Origin: Calliopsis andreniformis
Lineage: Eukaryota > Arthropoda > Insecta > Hymenoptera > Andrenidae
Assembly (NCBI RefSeq): GCF_051401765.1
Contig: NW_027480432.1
Span: 13,286,501-13,350,500 of the forward strand
DNA length: 64,000 nt
Direction of reading: 5' to 3'
A program made the translations under genes and the position numbers. Within the stretch, counting starts at the first letter, position 1; each line of letters opens with the position of its first letter. The notes beneath the pieces are model-generated. The model was not told the DNA's origin. It worked only from the letters and a program-made list of their open reading frames with translations, and did no database searches. Positions 44,640-56,295 of the stretch are shown here, one piece after another.

Positions 44640-46420
44640 CTACTGAAGTGTTACTTCTTTTTCATACATACTTTTATTAAAATGTTTTAAAAAGTCATCG
44701 GTTATAACATAATTATGACATTCTGTCGCCGCGTTCCGGAATTCTAACTTAATTCGTGTCAAAGCGGCAACCATTTGCGGTTAGAGTCTATTACGGTCTG
44801 ATACTGTCAATTTCGGCGTTAGAATACGATAGCGATAAATATACTAATGCTAAATTTGATATATTCTGAAATGGTCTCTTGCCATCAGGCTTCCGTATAT
44901 TATTAATTTCTTGCCAAAATTTAGTTACTGGTAATCCTAACAAGCGCTCTTTTACAGTGTCCTCACAAACAGTTAAAAAACCTAGGGTGTACCATTCATC
45001 ATTGCATATTGTTACATCGAATTTCGTACCGAATTTTTCTAAAATAGAATCTACTGGATTGGTCTGTTTACTAATGTCTAATGCAATAGAGGGCTCTAAA
45101 AATTCTAATGCCTTTACAAAGTTGTCATTAAAGGGTTATCTTTTTAGAGCTCCTTTGTACGCTGCCTGATAAAGCTTCTAGCAGTTTTCAAGGAATTTAC
45201 TAATCTTTTGTAATTCGTGGTTGCCTGTTGCCTGTCTTTCAATTTCTTCTATCATATTTTTCGCCTTTCCTCCAATGTACATGGACTCCAGTGGCAATAA
45301 ATTTTCAGATTTGAACACATCAATGTTATGTATACTTGGTGCTGCAGCAAGAATTGTGTAATTTATAAAATTATACCCCATTTCCTTTAAAAACTTGCTA
45401 CAATATCGTAACACATTATGAATTAGGAGATTGGAAGTCTGGACAATTGTATTAAATTTAGTGATAATACCTAGTGTAAAATGTACGAATTCTAAGTATG
45501 CTTTAGTATATAAGTATCGAAAACTATCTACTATTTCAAGGAATGTCTTTCTCCATTGGTCTCCTTCTGAAGCGTCTGACAATCCTGCTTTAGACTGTGA
45601 TTGTGACGCAATATCAGATTCTGATTCGTTTTCAGATTTGTCACACACTTCAATTTCGAAAAATTGTTTAAGTGCGTCCCATTGTTCTAGCACTGTATTA
45701 ACGGATTCAAATAATGCCAACCATTTGGTCCTGGATGGCTGAATAATCTTATGTTTTTCTACATGCATTTCTTCTTGAATCTTTTCCATCTTGTCTCTTT
45801 GGACTTCTTAGAATATTTGTATAAATTTTATGCAATAATTTGTCTAATGTTCGCGGAAGACACTTGCATACATCGGATGCAAATAGATGCATGTATGGTA
45901 AATGCACGGAAAAACTGCTGTATTGGGATTTTCTGTTAAAAGCATAGAAACTACTGATTTCTTCTTCTCCAACATTACACTAGCACTATTGCTTGAAATC
46001 CCAATTATGTTTTTCAAAGATAACTGATTTCTTTCCATACAATACTGCAAATATTTATACAAACCTTCTGCATTCGCTTTTGTAATTTTAACATAATCTA
46101 ACAAGTATGTTTATATTTTCCCTTTATGCACATACCGCACCAAAGTACATAGTTTTTATGCTAGCTACATTTGTATTCTCATCTATTAGTATTGAAAACA
46201 ATTTTTTCTTGAACAGTTTCGTTGCCCTTTCGACAATTGTTTTAGTAAGGACATTCTTTATTAATGCAGCGGTTTTAGACCGCTTGAAATTCATTTTCTT
46301 CAGAGTGGGACAATTACAGTCAGGGTGTGCGGCCTGAACCATAGGAACGTAATGTTCATAAGAATAAAAGCTTCTACTATGATGTACTATATCTGAAATT
46401 ATCGGAAAACGCTAAGCATA
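44640..46420 (-). pseudogene. hAT-family transposase, broken
   Basis: Reading the minus strand: an N-terminal piece with KTAALIKNVL and SILIDENTNVA (the DDE-domain start, about 46170-46270), then ANAEGLYKYL and IIGISSNSASVM (about 45990-46070). PRTLDKLLHKIY and PSRTKWLALFESV follow, then LEQWDALKQFF (about 45665). The C-terminal dimerisation region NLALVYLSLSYSNAEI is at about 44830, ending at a TAG at 44640. This order is the hAT transposase fold (RNase-H-like domain with helical insertion and hAT dimerisation domain). Frame changes near 46120, 45845 and 45790 and stops near 45178 and 44800 disable it. Terminal repeats were not located. Confidence 0.88.
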
Positions 46421-46820
46421 ATAATTTAATCTTTTAGCAAAACGTTGCCAATATTGCAGTTCCAATAGATATCATTTTTAATCTTATTTCTTCCGCTACA
46501 GTGTGTCTCTCATTAAAAATATTTCGATTTGTTTTCCCTTAAACTATTTTTTGGAAAGGATTAAAGCAAGTTGACAAAATGGTCGTCAAATTAAATTTAC
46601 AATATTAATATAATGTAGAATAGTTTATTATATGTATGACAGCAGAAAATTTAAAACAAAGGAAAACTATAAGTGAAAACTAAAGTGATAGACTATAATT
46701 GTACATGTACTACTGAATTCATTCACATTACAGCTAATGCTTTAATTATATATTTTAATTATATCTTTAATTATATACCTGTTTTCCACTTATAACATCA
46801 GATTTGGGACAAACTGTATA
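46421..46820. other. Unannotated AT-rich stretch
   Basis: No frame, TIR or exon-like block was seen between the hAT relic and the CAGGGTG tip at 46821. Confidence 0.35.
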
Positions 46821-47455
46821 CAGGGTGTAACAACGCATATCACGCACAGATAAACTCGTCGATGAGGAAAAATATATAAATTGTATTCTCATTCTTTAGT
46901 TACTTCAATGTCAGTCCTGCATGCATTTTAATGCAATGCACATATAGTAACCATCCGATGTTGGTTTAAACCGTCACACGAATTACGTTACGTTTTTAAA
47001 TACTTTAATGTGATAAAGTTGAAAAAATAGGTACACAATAGCTGAAATATTTGGCCATAATTGAAAATTTCTTCACTTGTTTTACATATGGCAGTAATTT
47101 AATATCGACGCATTCGACGCTACTCAGCAACGATTGCTGGCTGCTGGCCGTCGACCGATGGAGAACGTAAACATAAGCTAACAATTTATCTTTATCGAAA
47201 TCAGAAAAATATCGTAAAGCACCTCTTTAGATTTGTGTCAGTACCTACTGTTACCTTCTGAAGAAAAAAATATAACATTCCATTTAAGAAAATTAGATTG
47301 ACCTTCAGATCTACTCCACTACTTCATCCACAAGAAAACAATTACTACTACATGATGTAGCCTGTCTTACCAAATAACTTTTGTACGAACACTGTTTTAA
47401 TAACTGCAACTCCTTCCGAGATATCCTGCTGTGCTCACTTAAACAAGACACCCTG
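46821..47455 (-). mobile_element. Mariner-related fragment, inverted to 7940 copy
   Basis: The right part (about 47100-47455) is the reverse complement of 7940-8290, with the tip GACACCCTG followed by TA. The left limit is another CAGGGTG tip next to TA at 46821, but its inner sequence (TAACAACGCATATC) does not match the right TIR. So this is either a chimera of two mariner-type ends or a fragment beside an unrelated end. No transposase frame. The following ~95 bp (47456-47552) repeat the flank at 8872-8965. Confidence 0.65.
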
Positions 47456-47664
47456 TATAATTTAACTATGAATGTTAACAAAAAAACCCAAAAAATACAA
47501 ACTTACATGGGTGATCTAAATATAAATACGCAAATTCTGTTTAATCACTTGTGTTAGAATCGCTTATATTGAGGGATTTAATTAGGTTCCGGATAAGGTG
47601 AGACTGAGGGATTTTGAAGAAAACAAGTACACTCAATTAAGATTCAGTCGGCCCTGACAAGGGC

Positions 47665-47806
47665 TTAGTTTACGACGTTTATTTGAACGGTTACTTGACG
47701 TGTACGGTGGGGCGGGGGCTCCTTGGTCCTCGGCAGGCTCCTGTAGCTGGCGGTGGAGCGGGGGCCCTCGGTGGTCCTGGCGACGCCGATCAACGATGCT
47801 GGGCGT
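47665..47806 (-). CDS. Second exon of BEL-associated third ORF
   Basis: A strong acceptor on the minus strand (TTCTTTTTTTCAG, AG at 47807-47808) opens a 142-nt exon. Entered in the phase left by the donor at 48881/48882, it stays open for 47 codons to a TAA at 47665-47667. The encoded segment is Pro/Arg-rich with a TVQINVV end. Other phases meet stops or give only a weak frame (47633-47836). Confidence 0.5.
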
Positions 47807-48881
47807 CTGAAAAAAAGAATAGCGGCGGAACCGCACCGGTAAGCAAGAGTATGGCGATCACGCTGTATCTATTCTCCCCGACTCCAGGCTTCGAACACGA
47901 GCCTATGTGGAGGGGGGAGCAATGCCTTGCTGTAACACAAGGTAATGCAGTGGACTGTATTATCGACTTTTCTTCTCTGGCGAAGAAGTTGTCGATGAGC
48001 GAGTGGATAGAGAGGAGGGGGCCTCTTCTCTTCGCTTTTGCACCTTATAGGAAGGCTCGCTTCGTACGAATCTCGATTCCAAGAGCGCAAATCTCGTTGA
48101 ATTGTCACCTTTTGACGAACTAGGTGCTCTGTCGTACGTACAATACGTATTAAATCGAATAGAGTAACTCCCTAGTCGCAGAAAACAGAAGTTCAGCTAT
48201 GTAGCAAGTAGGATTTCAAGTGTCTGGCGACCAAACTACTTAAAATCGTGAAACTAGCTGAGCTGATGATTGCTTGACGACCTGTCGAAAGGACTGGCGC
48301 AAGACTCATTGCCGAAAGACGACTGCTGCGAGAGCCGCGTGTGTCTCCGCAAAACGCGAAACACGCTAATTTTGCCGCTACGCGGCGCTCATCAATTATC
48401 TTTTGTATCGTTCTAATGTGATACGATTTACTCTCTCTCTCTCTCTCTTTCAGGCTCCGATGTTCCCACTCGACATCGGGCCTGGAGTTCAAAACCGTTG
48501 CTCGACAATGCTCACTTTGTTTGAATTTCAATTTTAACGATAAAAACAAGTCATACGACAATTGACCGTGTTTTGCTGTTAGGACAACGGAATCTCCAAC
48601 CGAAGGCGACCTTCGGTCGGTCACGTATACCCACAGATCACGAATCTCGCGGACGAGCCAAATGCCCGTTATATAACCGCGTTTTAAACATACCGCTCCC
48701 CTTGCAACAGAGAATCGGTAATTTTCTGCCAAATGCCCTTCGCGACGCGAAACTCGAAAGATTGCTACTTCGCGAATGAGAGAGAGAGAGAGTGAGGCGC
48801 TGCAAGTGAAGTTCAATTGAAGTGAACTCACTCGCAGCGTTGTCGTAAATTCAATCAAAGTATAAGTTCAACTGAACTTAC
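47807..48881 (-). other. Predicted intron, 1,075 bp
   Basis: Bounded by GTAAGT at the 5' side (48881-48876) and a pyrimidine-rich CAG at the 3' side. It includes a minus frame of 221 residues (48193-48858) without motifs, a (CT)n run near 48430 and a (GA)n run near 48780. Part may instead be LTR of the retroelement. Confidence 0.4.
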
Positions 48882-49699
48882 CTTCGAGCTGGTGGAGACG
48901 CGCTCTGCTGCTGTTGCAGCAGCCGCATGGAGGTCTCCACCGCCATGCCTACTGCCGTCCGGGTAAGTTCCTCCAACGTCGGTTCACGTGGCCGGGGTGG
49001 TCGCCGGTTGCGTCTGGTAGCAGGCGTGAGCCTGGAGGTTTCCGCGGCCTTCGGGATCGACGGTGCGGAGGCATTCCGCGCCTTAGGTCGGGACCGGTTG
49101 TTGGACCTGCTGCCTCCTCGCTCCCTGCCTCCTTGACTCGCTTCAGCCGCGGGGGCGGCACTCCTGACCTGCTCCTTAGTCTTCGGCTGTGGGGGCTCAA
49201 CCGCCGGCCTCCAAAGCAGCGACGTCAGTCGCTGCTCTTTGTTCCACCGGAGGACGTAGCGTCCTCCGGGGACGGCCCAGCAGTATCGCCGCGTGGTGCG
49301 TAGAACGTATCCCGGTACTCTAAGCTGCTGTGGGCCTATGGTCAGGACCCATTCGTCCGGCTCTGTGCGGTGCGCTGGCTCCTGGTGCACCGGCTCCGTC
49401 GGCTGAGCCTGGAGGGTGTCCGTCTGGAGCGCCTGCTTCCCAATCTTAGGGCAACTGTTGAACGCTGCTGCGATTTCTTTTTGTGTGCTCGCGGTGTCAC
49501 TCTCCATGGTTTTCTCTATACTGATTAGGCCATCGCGACGCTCCCAGCCGATTTCGGTGGCGCCCGCGATTTCGCGGGGGCGCTTTTTCCCTTGGAGAGA
49601 TAGAGACGGGAATACTTCGTCTCCCCTCTCTGGCGGCTTAAGGGTCAGGGAAGAGGGGGTTACGATCGTTCGACTTTCTTCTAGAACAATCGTTCTCAT
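48882..49699 (-). CDS. Third ORF downstream of BEL/Pao pol, exon 1
   Basis: A 272-codon open stretch starts 55 nt after the pol stop codon, the position of env in retroviruses. It has no signal peptide or membrane segment, so it is not a typical Env. Seen in order: a Pro/Glu-containing N-terminal part, a central block (EWVLTIGPQQLRVPGYV, then RRYCWAVPGGRYVLRW), a long Arg/Gly/Ser/Pro-rich basic tract and a Gln run near the end. The frame ends exactly at AAG|GTAAGT, where the apparent stop lies inside the donor. A second exon at 47665-47806 continues in phase. An uninterrupted frame in an otherwise battered element is notable. The start could be a later Met (near 49500). Function unknown; a nucleic-acid-binding accessory protein is plausible from composition only. 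Confidence 0.5.
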
Positions 49700-49754
49700 C
49701 TTTACAGATGTTTATTTTGTCTGCCCGACCTCGGCGGCGGTCGTCGTAGCGGAC

Positions 49755-51450
49755 TCATCCACAGGTAAACCTACACATCCTTGTAATCGGACGTGTGTAT
49801 GTTGACTTCGCTGTACGTACTTTTACCACACGTTCATTTCCCTCTTTCCCCGGGAACACCTCCTCAATTCTTCCCATCTCCCACTGATTGGGGGGAAGAA
49901 GAGGATTCTGCACTAGCACCAGATCTCCTGGTTGCAGTTGGAGTTGGGTGGCGCGCCACTTGTAGCGATTTTGGAGGTGCGTGAGATAATCGCGCGTCCA
50001 ATGCCTCCACAGTTGCTCGTGAAATTTCTGAATCGCTCTCTGTCGCGATAATCGCGAGAGTTATTCATGTTTCCACGTACTGCAGCAGAATCGCATTTAG
50101 TGGTCCATGTCGGTGTCTCCGACGTGGGCCTTCACCGCTAATGCTCTTCAACACAGCGTCCACCCCACACATGTGCATCTATTCGTCACATGGGGGTTTT
50201 GTGTGGACGTGGGAGTAGAGCTGGGTGTGGACAGTCCTCATGGCGTAACAGTCGATCCTCGTTATGTACGCTTCATGAATTTTCAGTCCACTTGCAAAGG
50301 TTAAATCTACCTTGCTGTAAGAACTCGCACGTTTGTTTAGGGATTCGTTCCCACAACAGTTTGTCGAGAGCTCCCGTACACATTTCGTCTGGATAGACGT
50401 CCTTCTCGAAGACAGGAGCGGCGAGTGTGTAAGGTTTACCGTCTTGTTTTTGCTCAACTCGAGGAGACTTCGCACGAATAAATATGGGGCACACGCCGTA
50501 CCGTAGGTCGCGGTATTTGACTCGAACGCGATAATGCGTTCGGTTTCTGGGGTACACCACACGATGCATTTAACAACGACGATCCTCTGGAGCGATGAGA
50601 ATTTGTCGAAACCTTCTCGATATTCGCTTCTAACACGTATTCCTACAGACTTCACCTCGTGTAATACGGCGGTGACTGGCGTTCTATAATTCAGGAATTA
50701 CGTGCAGGGTGTCGTTCAGCGAGCGTCCGCCCGCTGTTTCGCTGGAGGCTTTAAATACGATGCGTGAATTCGTCGTAGCGCTCTCCTTGCGACGTTTGCG
50801 AAATGCTCTTCGCATTCGTCCTCGGTTTTGATATTTACCATAGTCGAGGGAACTCTCTCTATCTTCCAAAATCACCGTGTCGCATTATCCAGTGACTCGA
50901 GGACGTTCCAATACAACATCATCATGGGATTTGGGGGAGAAGTAGCTGCGCCAGCTGGTCGAGACAGAACCCAGTCCAAGCTCGTAGCCGTGGCTGGGGT
51001 TTTCCTTCGTGCGAGTCGTGGGCCATTCGCCAGACTCGCGGAACTGAAGGGGGTCTCAGAACCCTGGGCTTTGAATGCACGCGCGATGTGCACCGTGCCT
51101 CTGTTTTCCTAACTCGCATATTCGCTGTCTCTAGGAACACAGATCACGCGCCGCTCTCTCTCTCGCACTGGAGTGAGACATCGCGTCGGTTGACGTAGAA
51201 GCACGAGACTTCGTGTTTACGTTTGCAGGCTCGCGTGTTGGGACGTTGCTCCGTCCCGCATCCCGCTGGCCCTGCTGTGGCTTTTTCGTCGATCGACGAT
51301 TGCCAGTGCCAACTCGCTGTGTATCAAAGTGCAGGATAGTATGATGCTTCCTGTCGCACGTTGTACACGCTGCGCTCTCAGGGCAGTGCGCGACTGTGTG
51401 AGTTGGAGCGAGGCAGGTTATGCAAGAATGTCTCTATGGAATGTTCTCTA
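49755..51450 (-). pseudogene. BEL/Pao retroelement gag-pol relic
   Basis: On the minus strand from 51450 down: a double Cys/His nucleocapsid motif (CITCLAPTHTVAHC, then CTTCDRKHH, about 51370-51425); a protease-like region with AQGSE where the family has DQGSE (about 51040), so the catalytic Asp appears lost; RT palm/finger sequence with RIVFKASSETAGGRSLNDT (about 50720); ATYGTACAPYLFVRSLLEL (about 50480); and DVYPDEMCTG at the YVDD-equivalent position (about 50395). After a large deletion comes the integrase C-terminal region with WRHWTRDYLTHLQNRY, LQPGDLVLV and GRIEEVFPG, ending in TGA at 49755-49757. The order and motifs are BEL/Pao rather than gypsy or copia. RNase H and most of the integrase are missing, and frames shift repeatedly. 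LTRs were not delimited. Confidence 0.85.
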
Positions 51451-52242
51451 TGGAATGAGCCCTTTCCAAGCTCAAAATCTTTTTATATATAGACGAAAAG
51501 TGTAAGTCGAAAAGTCTTCTTATATATAGACCTAAAACCTTCATTTTTGCATAATTTTGTCGATAATATCACCGGCCTGACATATCATTACATAGCGATA
51601 ATACCATTGAAATTTTTATCTGAATTACGGATCCAATGATATTTACGATTAAAGTTTCCCGGTACGCCAAACTCCGGCCAATATGTCTGCAAGCTTGTGC
51701 GACTACACCTCACATGTATTTGTCGTCGTAGCACTACCGTACAGATTGTTACCTTTATGTAAAATCCCTTATTCTACTGAATTTAATCATAAAAAAATTA
51801 GGCATCTCGTTTAGTATAAATATTGTAAAATGCAATTTCGTGAATAGCATTTTCGCCTTTGATTTGAAATTATGGTGAAGGATTGGAAGAATAGTTTATC
51901 AGACCCGCTTATTATTGGATTCACCGCTGAAAAACTAATGGTTTTTCGAGTATCTGTATTTCAGAACTTGAAACACGTAAATCTAGAAGATGTCTATTCC
52001 TGTATACTCGTCAATGATTACGGGAAATATTGTAGTGATTGACACCGATAATGTGGACTCAAAAACTATTGATCTTTCTTTTTAATTAAGTAATATTTTA
52101 TTATAAACCTAGTAGTGACATACTGAGATCACCGAGTCACACAGAATGAGCAATACAGTTTAAATGTTTATATTGCTGTACTTATTTTATAAAACAGAAC
52201 CGAATGTTAATATTAATACTTGTTTTATTATTTTCCTTGTAG
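51451..52242. other. Unannotated AT-rich stretch
   Basis: A short direct repeat (TATGGAATG and TATATATAGAC twice) lies at 51435-51535. Otherwise no feature was recognised. Confidence 0.35.
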
Positions 52243-52311
52243 TGACTGCAAATCATCCGCCTCAGAGGCCGTGGATACCGCTGACGAGGCCGAACAGGAC
52301 TAGACCGACGT
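52243..52311 (+). other. Candidate 69-nt phase-symmetric exon
   Basis: TTATTATTTTCCTTGTAG precedes and GTGAGT follows a GC-rich 69-nt block in AT-rich DNA. It is open in one phase all through (Pro/Arg-rich, with NHPPQRPWIPLTRPNRTRPT). Another phase is acidic and ends in TAG after DEAEQD. The length is divisible by three, so it could be skipped or included without a frame change. No neighbouring exon was found; if real, the introns are long and filled with the surrounding repeats. Confidence 0.4.
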
Positions 52312-52499
52312 GTGAGTAACATTTATCTACACAAAATTATGTATTTAAATAAGGAGTTGTACACGATGTTCTAAAACTGCTGGTGCACGCAGAAAAGAGA
52401 TGATTCTACATGCAACAAAATAAGTCGAAAATGTAGAATAAAATTTTTTGATATGCTTCGTTTTCGACAATATTGACTTTAAATTTTAATTGAGTACGG

Positions 52500-53253
52500 C
52501 TGTACCGAAGTACAGTTTTAGATACTTGGTAGTATACTTATGATACATATTGTTTATTATTTACGAGATGTATAAAGAATAACATCGCTAATGAATACTC
52601 GCAACGTTTCACATCCGTTGTGAACAGGTACGAGAGGTTCAGTGTTAGTGACCCTTGCATAAGGTTTATAAATAATTTTCCATCAATAATTGTTATTTAC
52701 AATAACAATGCAAACAATTGGAGTTTCTCCAGAGAATATGGTTTAATCGAACAAGTTTACAAAAAAACTTCTATCTTTTTTTCTTCAATTTTTACTTTAA
52801 ATAATTCTAATTTTGGTATACTTTTTCACAGATTAGAATTGTTTTGTAATAAACTCTTTTCTCAGTTTTTAAGAAATGCTTCGTGTTGTCTTGTACTTTG
52901 GAGGCAGAATCATTCGATCATCCGATGAGGAGACAATCACGAATGGAAGGATATTTTTCAACTTTTGATAATTGAATAATTATGTTATGTTTACATTTAA
53001 GAAAATATGGTAGTCGTGGAAAGCGCCGTTTTTGTTGTGGGATGGGTCTTCGGTGATATTTTCATCTTCGTTATAGAAGCTAGAACGGTTCAGACACTAA
53101 TATCCTTCTACATAATTAATACAAAACTGTAACCTCTGGCGAAAACGAGAAAAGTTTTTATTAGAATACGATTCTAATCTGTGAAAAAGTATACCAAAAT
53201 TAGAATGATTTAAAATAAAAATTCAAGAATAAAAGATAGAAACCTATTTAGAC
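52500..53253 (+). repeat. Left arm and loop of an inverted dispersed repeat
   Basis: 52500-52880 is a forward copy of the 38610-type repeat (CTAATGAATACTCGCA, CTCCAGAGAATATGGTTTAA, TTTTCACAGATTAGAATTG). From about 53130 the same words return in reverse (CGAGAAAAGTTTTTATTAGA, CTAATCTGTGAAAAAGTATA) and continue on the far side of the LTR at 54227. About 52880-53130 is the spacer. The 102-residue frame at 52620-52928 lies in the repeat. Confidence 0.6.
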
Positions 53254-54226
53254 TGTTACGAGCCGAGGGCTAGATGGTCTGACCGAGGGTCAGGGTTTTT
53301 GGAATATTGTTATTTTTTCGTGGACGAACCAACGGGTAACTTTGCACTCGTTGGGAGCCATCTCACAAATGTGGACGAACCAGTGCGCAACTGCCAACAC
53401 CGGGAGCCACCTTAGGATTTGGGTAGGTTTTCGTGGACGAACCGACACTCAACTTGGCAAGTATCGGGAGCCACTAGGATGAAATAAAGACTGTGGACGA
53501 ACCAGCAAGTAACTTTGCACTCGCCAGGAGCCACGGGACGTGGACGAACCAGTGCGCAACTGCCAACACCGGGAGCCACTTGTAGGTTAGGAAAAGGACC
53601 TTCGCAAGGATTGCGAAGATGTTAATATAGCCTCGTAACTTTTAAATTTACAATATATATCTCGAGCGGTAAAGATATATTATTTGCGGGATCGTTTACG
53701 CGTTCGCTTCTTATTGGATTTAGGAGAGGTTTTGATTGAACTAAGTCCAATTTAACAAACCTTATAAAACTGTATATAATTACACGTTTGAGTTGACTAA
53801 CTCCTCTCTCTCTCTCGATTACGCACAGAGGTATGCGGGGGACGCGTCGTTAAGACTACGTTACAGTGAGGTTTACGTACTGTACTCAAAGATTTTTGCT
53901 TGAAGGAGAACTAATGCTCGATTTTGCTTTCCAGTCTAAGCCACGTACTAATCTCGAACTGGATTACGAATGAGCCCCCTAGATCGAGTTTCTTAGCCTT
54001 TTTATAGTCAAAAATCTATGGGAAAAATGGTGGGGACTCGGTTGCATCGCAGAGTTTCCGAGAAAATTGAAAGATATTAATTTCGAAGAAATCTATTAAT
54101 TGGGTGCAACGGACATGCCTGTCGGCCCTTACATGGTGACTTCCAGGCAAAGTCAAAGGTCAACGGAAGGAGTTTTGAATCAAGTCCTTCATAGTTACTT
54201 TACGTAACTCGTCTGGACTCGTAACA
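53254..54226 (+). mobile_element. Putative solo LTR, copy 2, AGAC duplication
   Basis: Starts TGTTACGAGCCG, ends GGACTCGTAACA, i.e. TG...CA with a 9-bp terminal inverted repeat. AGAC is present on both sides (53250-53253, 54227-54230), a 4-bp target duplication usual for LTR retrotransposons of the gypsy type. It carries the same five hairpin units as copy 1 (from GTGGACGAACC at about 53321 to about 53580), the CTTCGCAA/TTGCGAAG hairpin and the CAAGCGGTAA-type loop hairpin (here CGAGCGGTAA). Inserted within a tRNA-like part of the dispersed repeat, just after GTTCGAATGTCT on the minus strand. Confidence 0.75.
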
Positions 54227-55070
54227 AGACATTCGAACCCGGGAGCCTCCAAATTATGAGTTAATATCTATTTACGTTCAGTTACCGGACCTTTTTGTAA
54301 ATTTGTTCGATTAAACCATATTCTCTGGAGAAACTGCAATTGTTTGCATATTGTAAATAACAATTTTTGATGAAAAATTATTTATAAACCATCGTCACTT
54401 GCTACATTTTCATCTGTGCAAGGGTTACTGACATTGAACCTCTCATACTGTTTCTCATACTGTTAATGGGTGCGAGTATTCATTAGCGATGTTACAGTTG
54501 TTATTTATACATTTCGTAAACAATAAATACCATGTACGATAATATAATGATAGAAACATTACAAGGATACACGTTTTTCTTAAAGCCACCCGCTTCAGGT
54601 CCCAATTACGCACAAAACGTAGTCTATCTAGGAATGTTATTATGTCGTTTCTAACGTAAACATTCAAAATTCTATCTTATCTGTATTTTGTGTTTTGGTT
54701 CAAAGTATTCGCATATAATTTTGCGAAACGATCGGTTAACATTTAGTCAGTGAAAACAACGAAAATATATTATTTTTTAATATATTTTTTAAATAAATTG
54801 ATATCTTAAAAAACTGTTTACATAGGTAAATTCGTCGTTCAAAAATACGCAATCACTTCTTGTACACCATTTTGCTACATGCAATAGTTTTCGAGATATT
54901 AAGCGATTATGTTTTCCACCACTAACTTTGGGAGGCGGTTTTGGCTCTCCTAACATGAAGTAGAGCCGATAAAAAAAATTCGTGTCGAATACTGTCGACT
55001 ACTCTACAATCCTATCATGTTTCATGAAAATCGGAGATTTACACCTCGCAATATTTCCTTGTTTGAAGTG
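54227..55070 (-). repeat. Right arm of the inverted dispersed repeat
   Basis: Reverse-oriented relative of 38610-39490, with GGGTTCGAAT and CTCATAATTTGG (tRNA-like) near the LTR. Then come CTAATGAATACTCGCA, AACCAAAACACAAAA and the AAATCGGAGATTTACACC end near 55040. The 70-residue minus frame (54455-54667) resembles the plus frame at 39008. Confidence 0.6.
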
Positions 55071-56295
55071 AATGAGTAAGAACAGCAGCTAGTCAATGGT
55101 TCGGTTTAACAGTTTCATATATTTAACAAGATATAAATTATTTACCAACTCCTCCTTGTTGTCTGTACAGTCTTGTTAGGTTTGAACGACCCGCGCATGG
55201 CGGTTTCTTTTGTTTCTATGCATCTTATTTGACTAGATTCATGTTGTTAACGATGGCGTGTGTGGTAATTCCTGGTGATGCTTGTTGTATCTCTAAGACA
55301 TTATAATAAAAGAAAGGCAAATTAAGTGTAATGCTGGATGTGATATTCATTTACATTTGCGCACCCTAACTCTTGCTAAAAAGTCTTGACGTCGTCACCT
55401 TGTAGGTTTAGCTGGTCGCTAATCGTTCGTGGTTGCTTCTCGACGGGGTTTCCTTACTGCACACACTTTCCTATCTCGGACATCGCGGATTCTCTCGACG
55501 CGGTCTAAGGAAGCGAATTCGGACTTTACGAAGTACACTCGCGATAGTCTTCGTTACAATACGCCCTCGCTGTTACGATGTTACAGTTCTCGCGTGGATG
55601 ACGATTAGATATTCGCTCTGATCTTTGTCTTGATATAACTCAAAATTAACTTCTTCTCCGCGCTGTCGGATTTCGCTCTCATGGTATTCTGTTTTGGATC
55701 ATAATGCTAAAAGGAGAACTTCAACATTGTTCTGCTGAATCAGCTCTGCGGAGTTGGTCACAATCATTCGCATACTTAGTTACACATTCCAAAATGCATC
55801 AGCACTTCTCATTTATCGACACCGAAAAAGGGGACCAGCTAAAGGCCGGATGTAACAGTTCCATTTATGTAATAAATTGCGTTGAAGATATAGTTTCACA
55901 CAAAATAAATCAATTCATTATAAAATTCATGTAATGGATACAAACTAGCTATAATTTCAAAAAATGTATTCATACGATTATAGTCCTGTTCAAAACGAGA
56001 TATTCCATTCCCAATATCATACCACTCTTTCAATATTTTAATCTCAGCTCTGGTAAAGCGGCAATTCGTAGTTATTTTGCTTTCAATTGTATTTGATTTA
56101 CGGTATAACTGGGTATACATGGTTATACGTAGGTATACGTACAAACCGACTTAAAACCTAACCTAGACCCGAGATATTCGTTTGGAGATTTATTCATTTT
56201 TTATACTTAATAACTTTTTAAGGAATAACGAGCGATGATTAAAATCTTCTGGAGGTTACTCAGGAAAGTATCCTCGACAACATGTCGCACATGTA
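55071..56295. other. Unassigned stretch
   Basis: 55400-55680 is GC-richer without a clear exon. Frames at 55704-55934 (plus) and 55896-56144 (minus) are 76-82 residues; the minus one contains a protein-like AEIKILKEWYDIGNGISRF but no known motif. Nothing could be assigned. Confidence 0.25.

Noticed and set aside
47683..48123. 146-residue plus frame
   Set aside because: It is antisense to the second exon and intron of the BEL-associated frame, with no motif of its own.
48193..48858. 221-residue minus frame as a gene
   Set aside because: No motif, Ser/Leu/Arg bias from CT/GA runs, and it lies inside the predicted intron.
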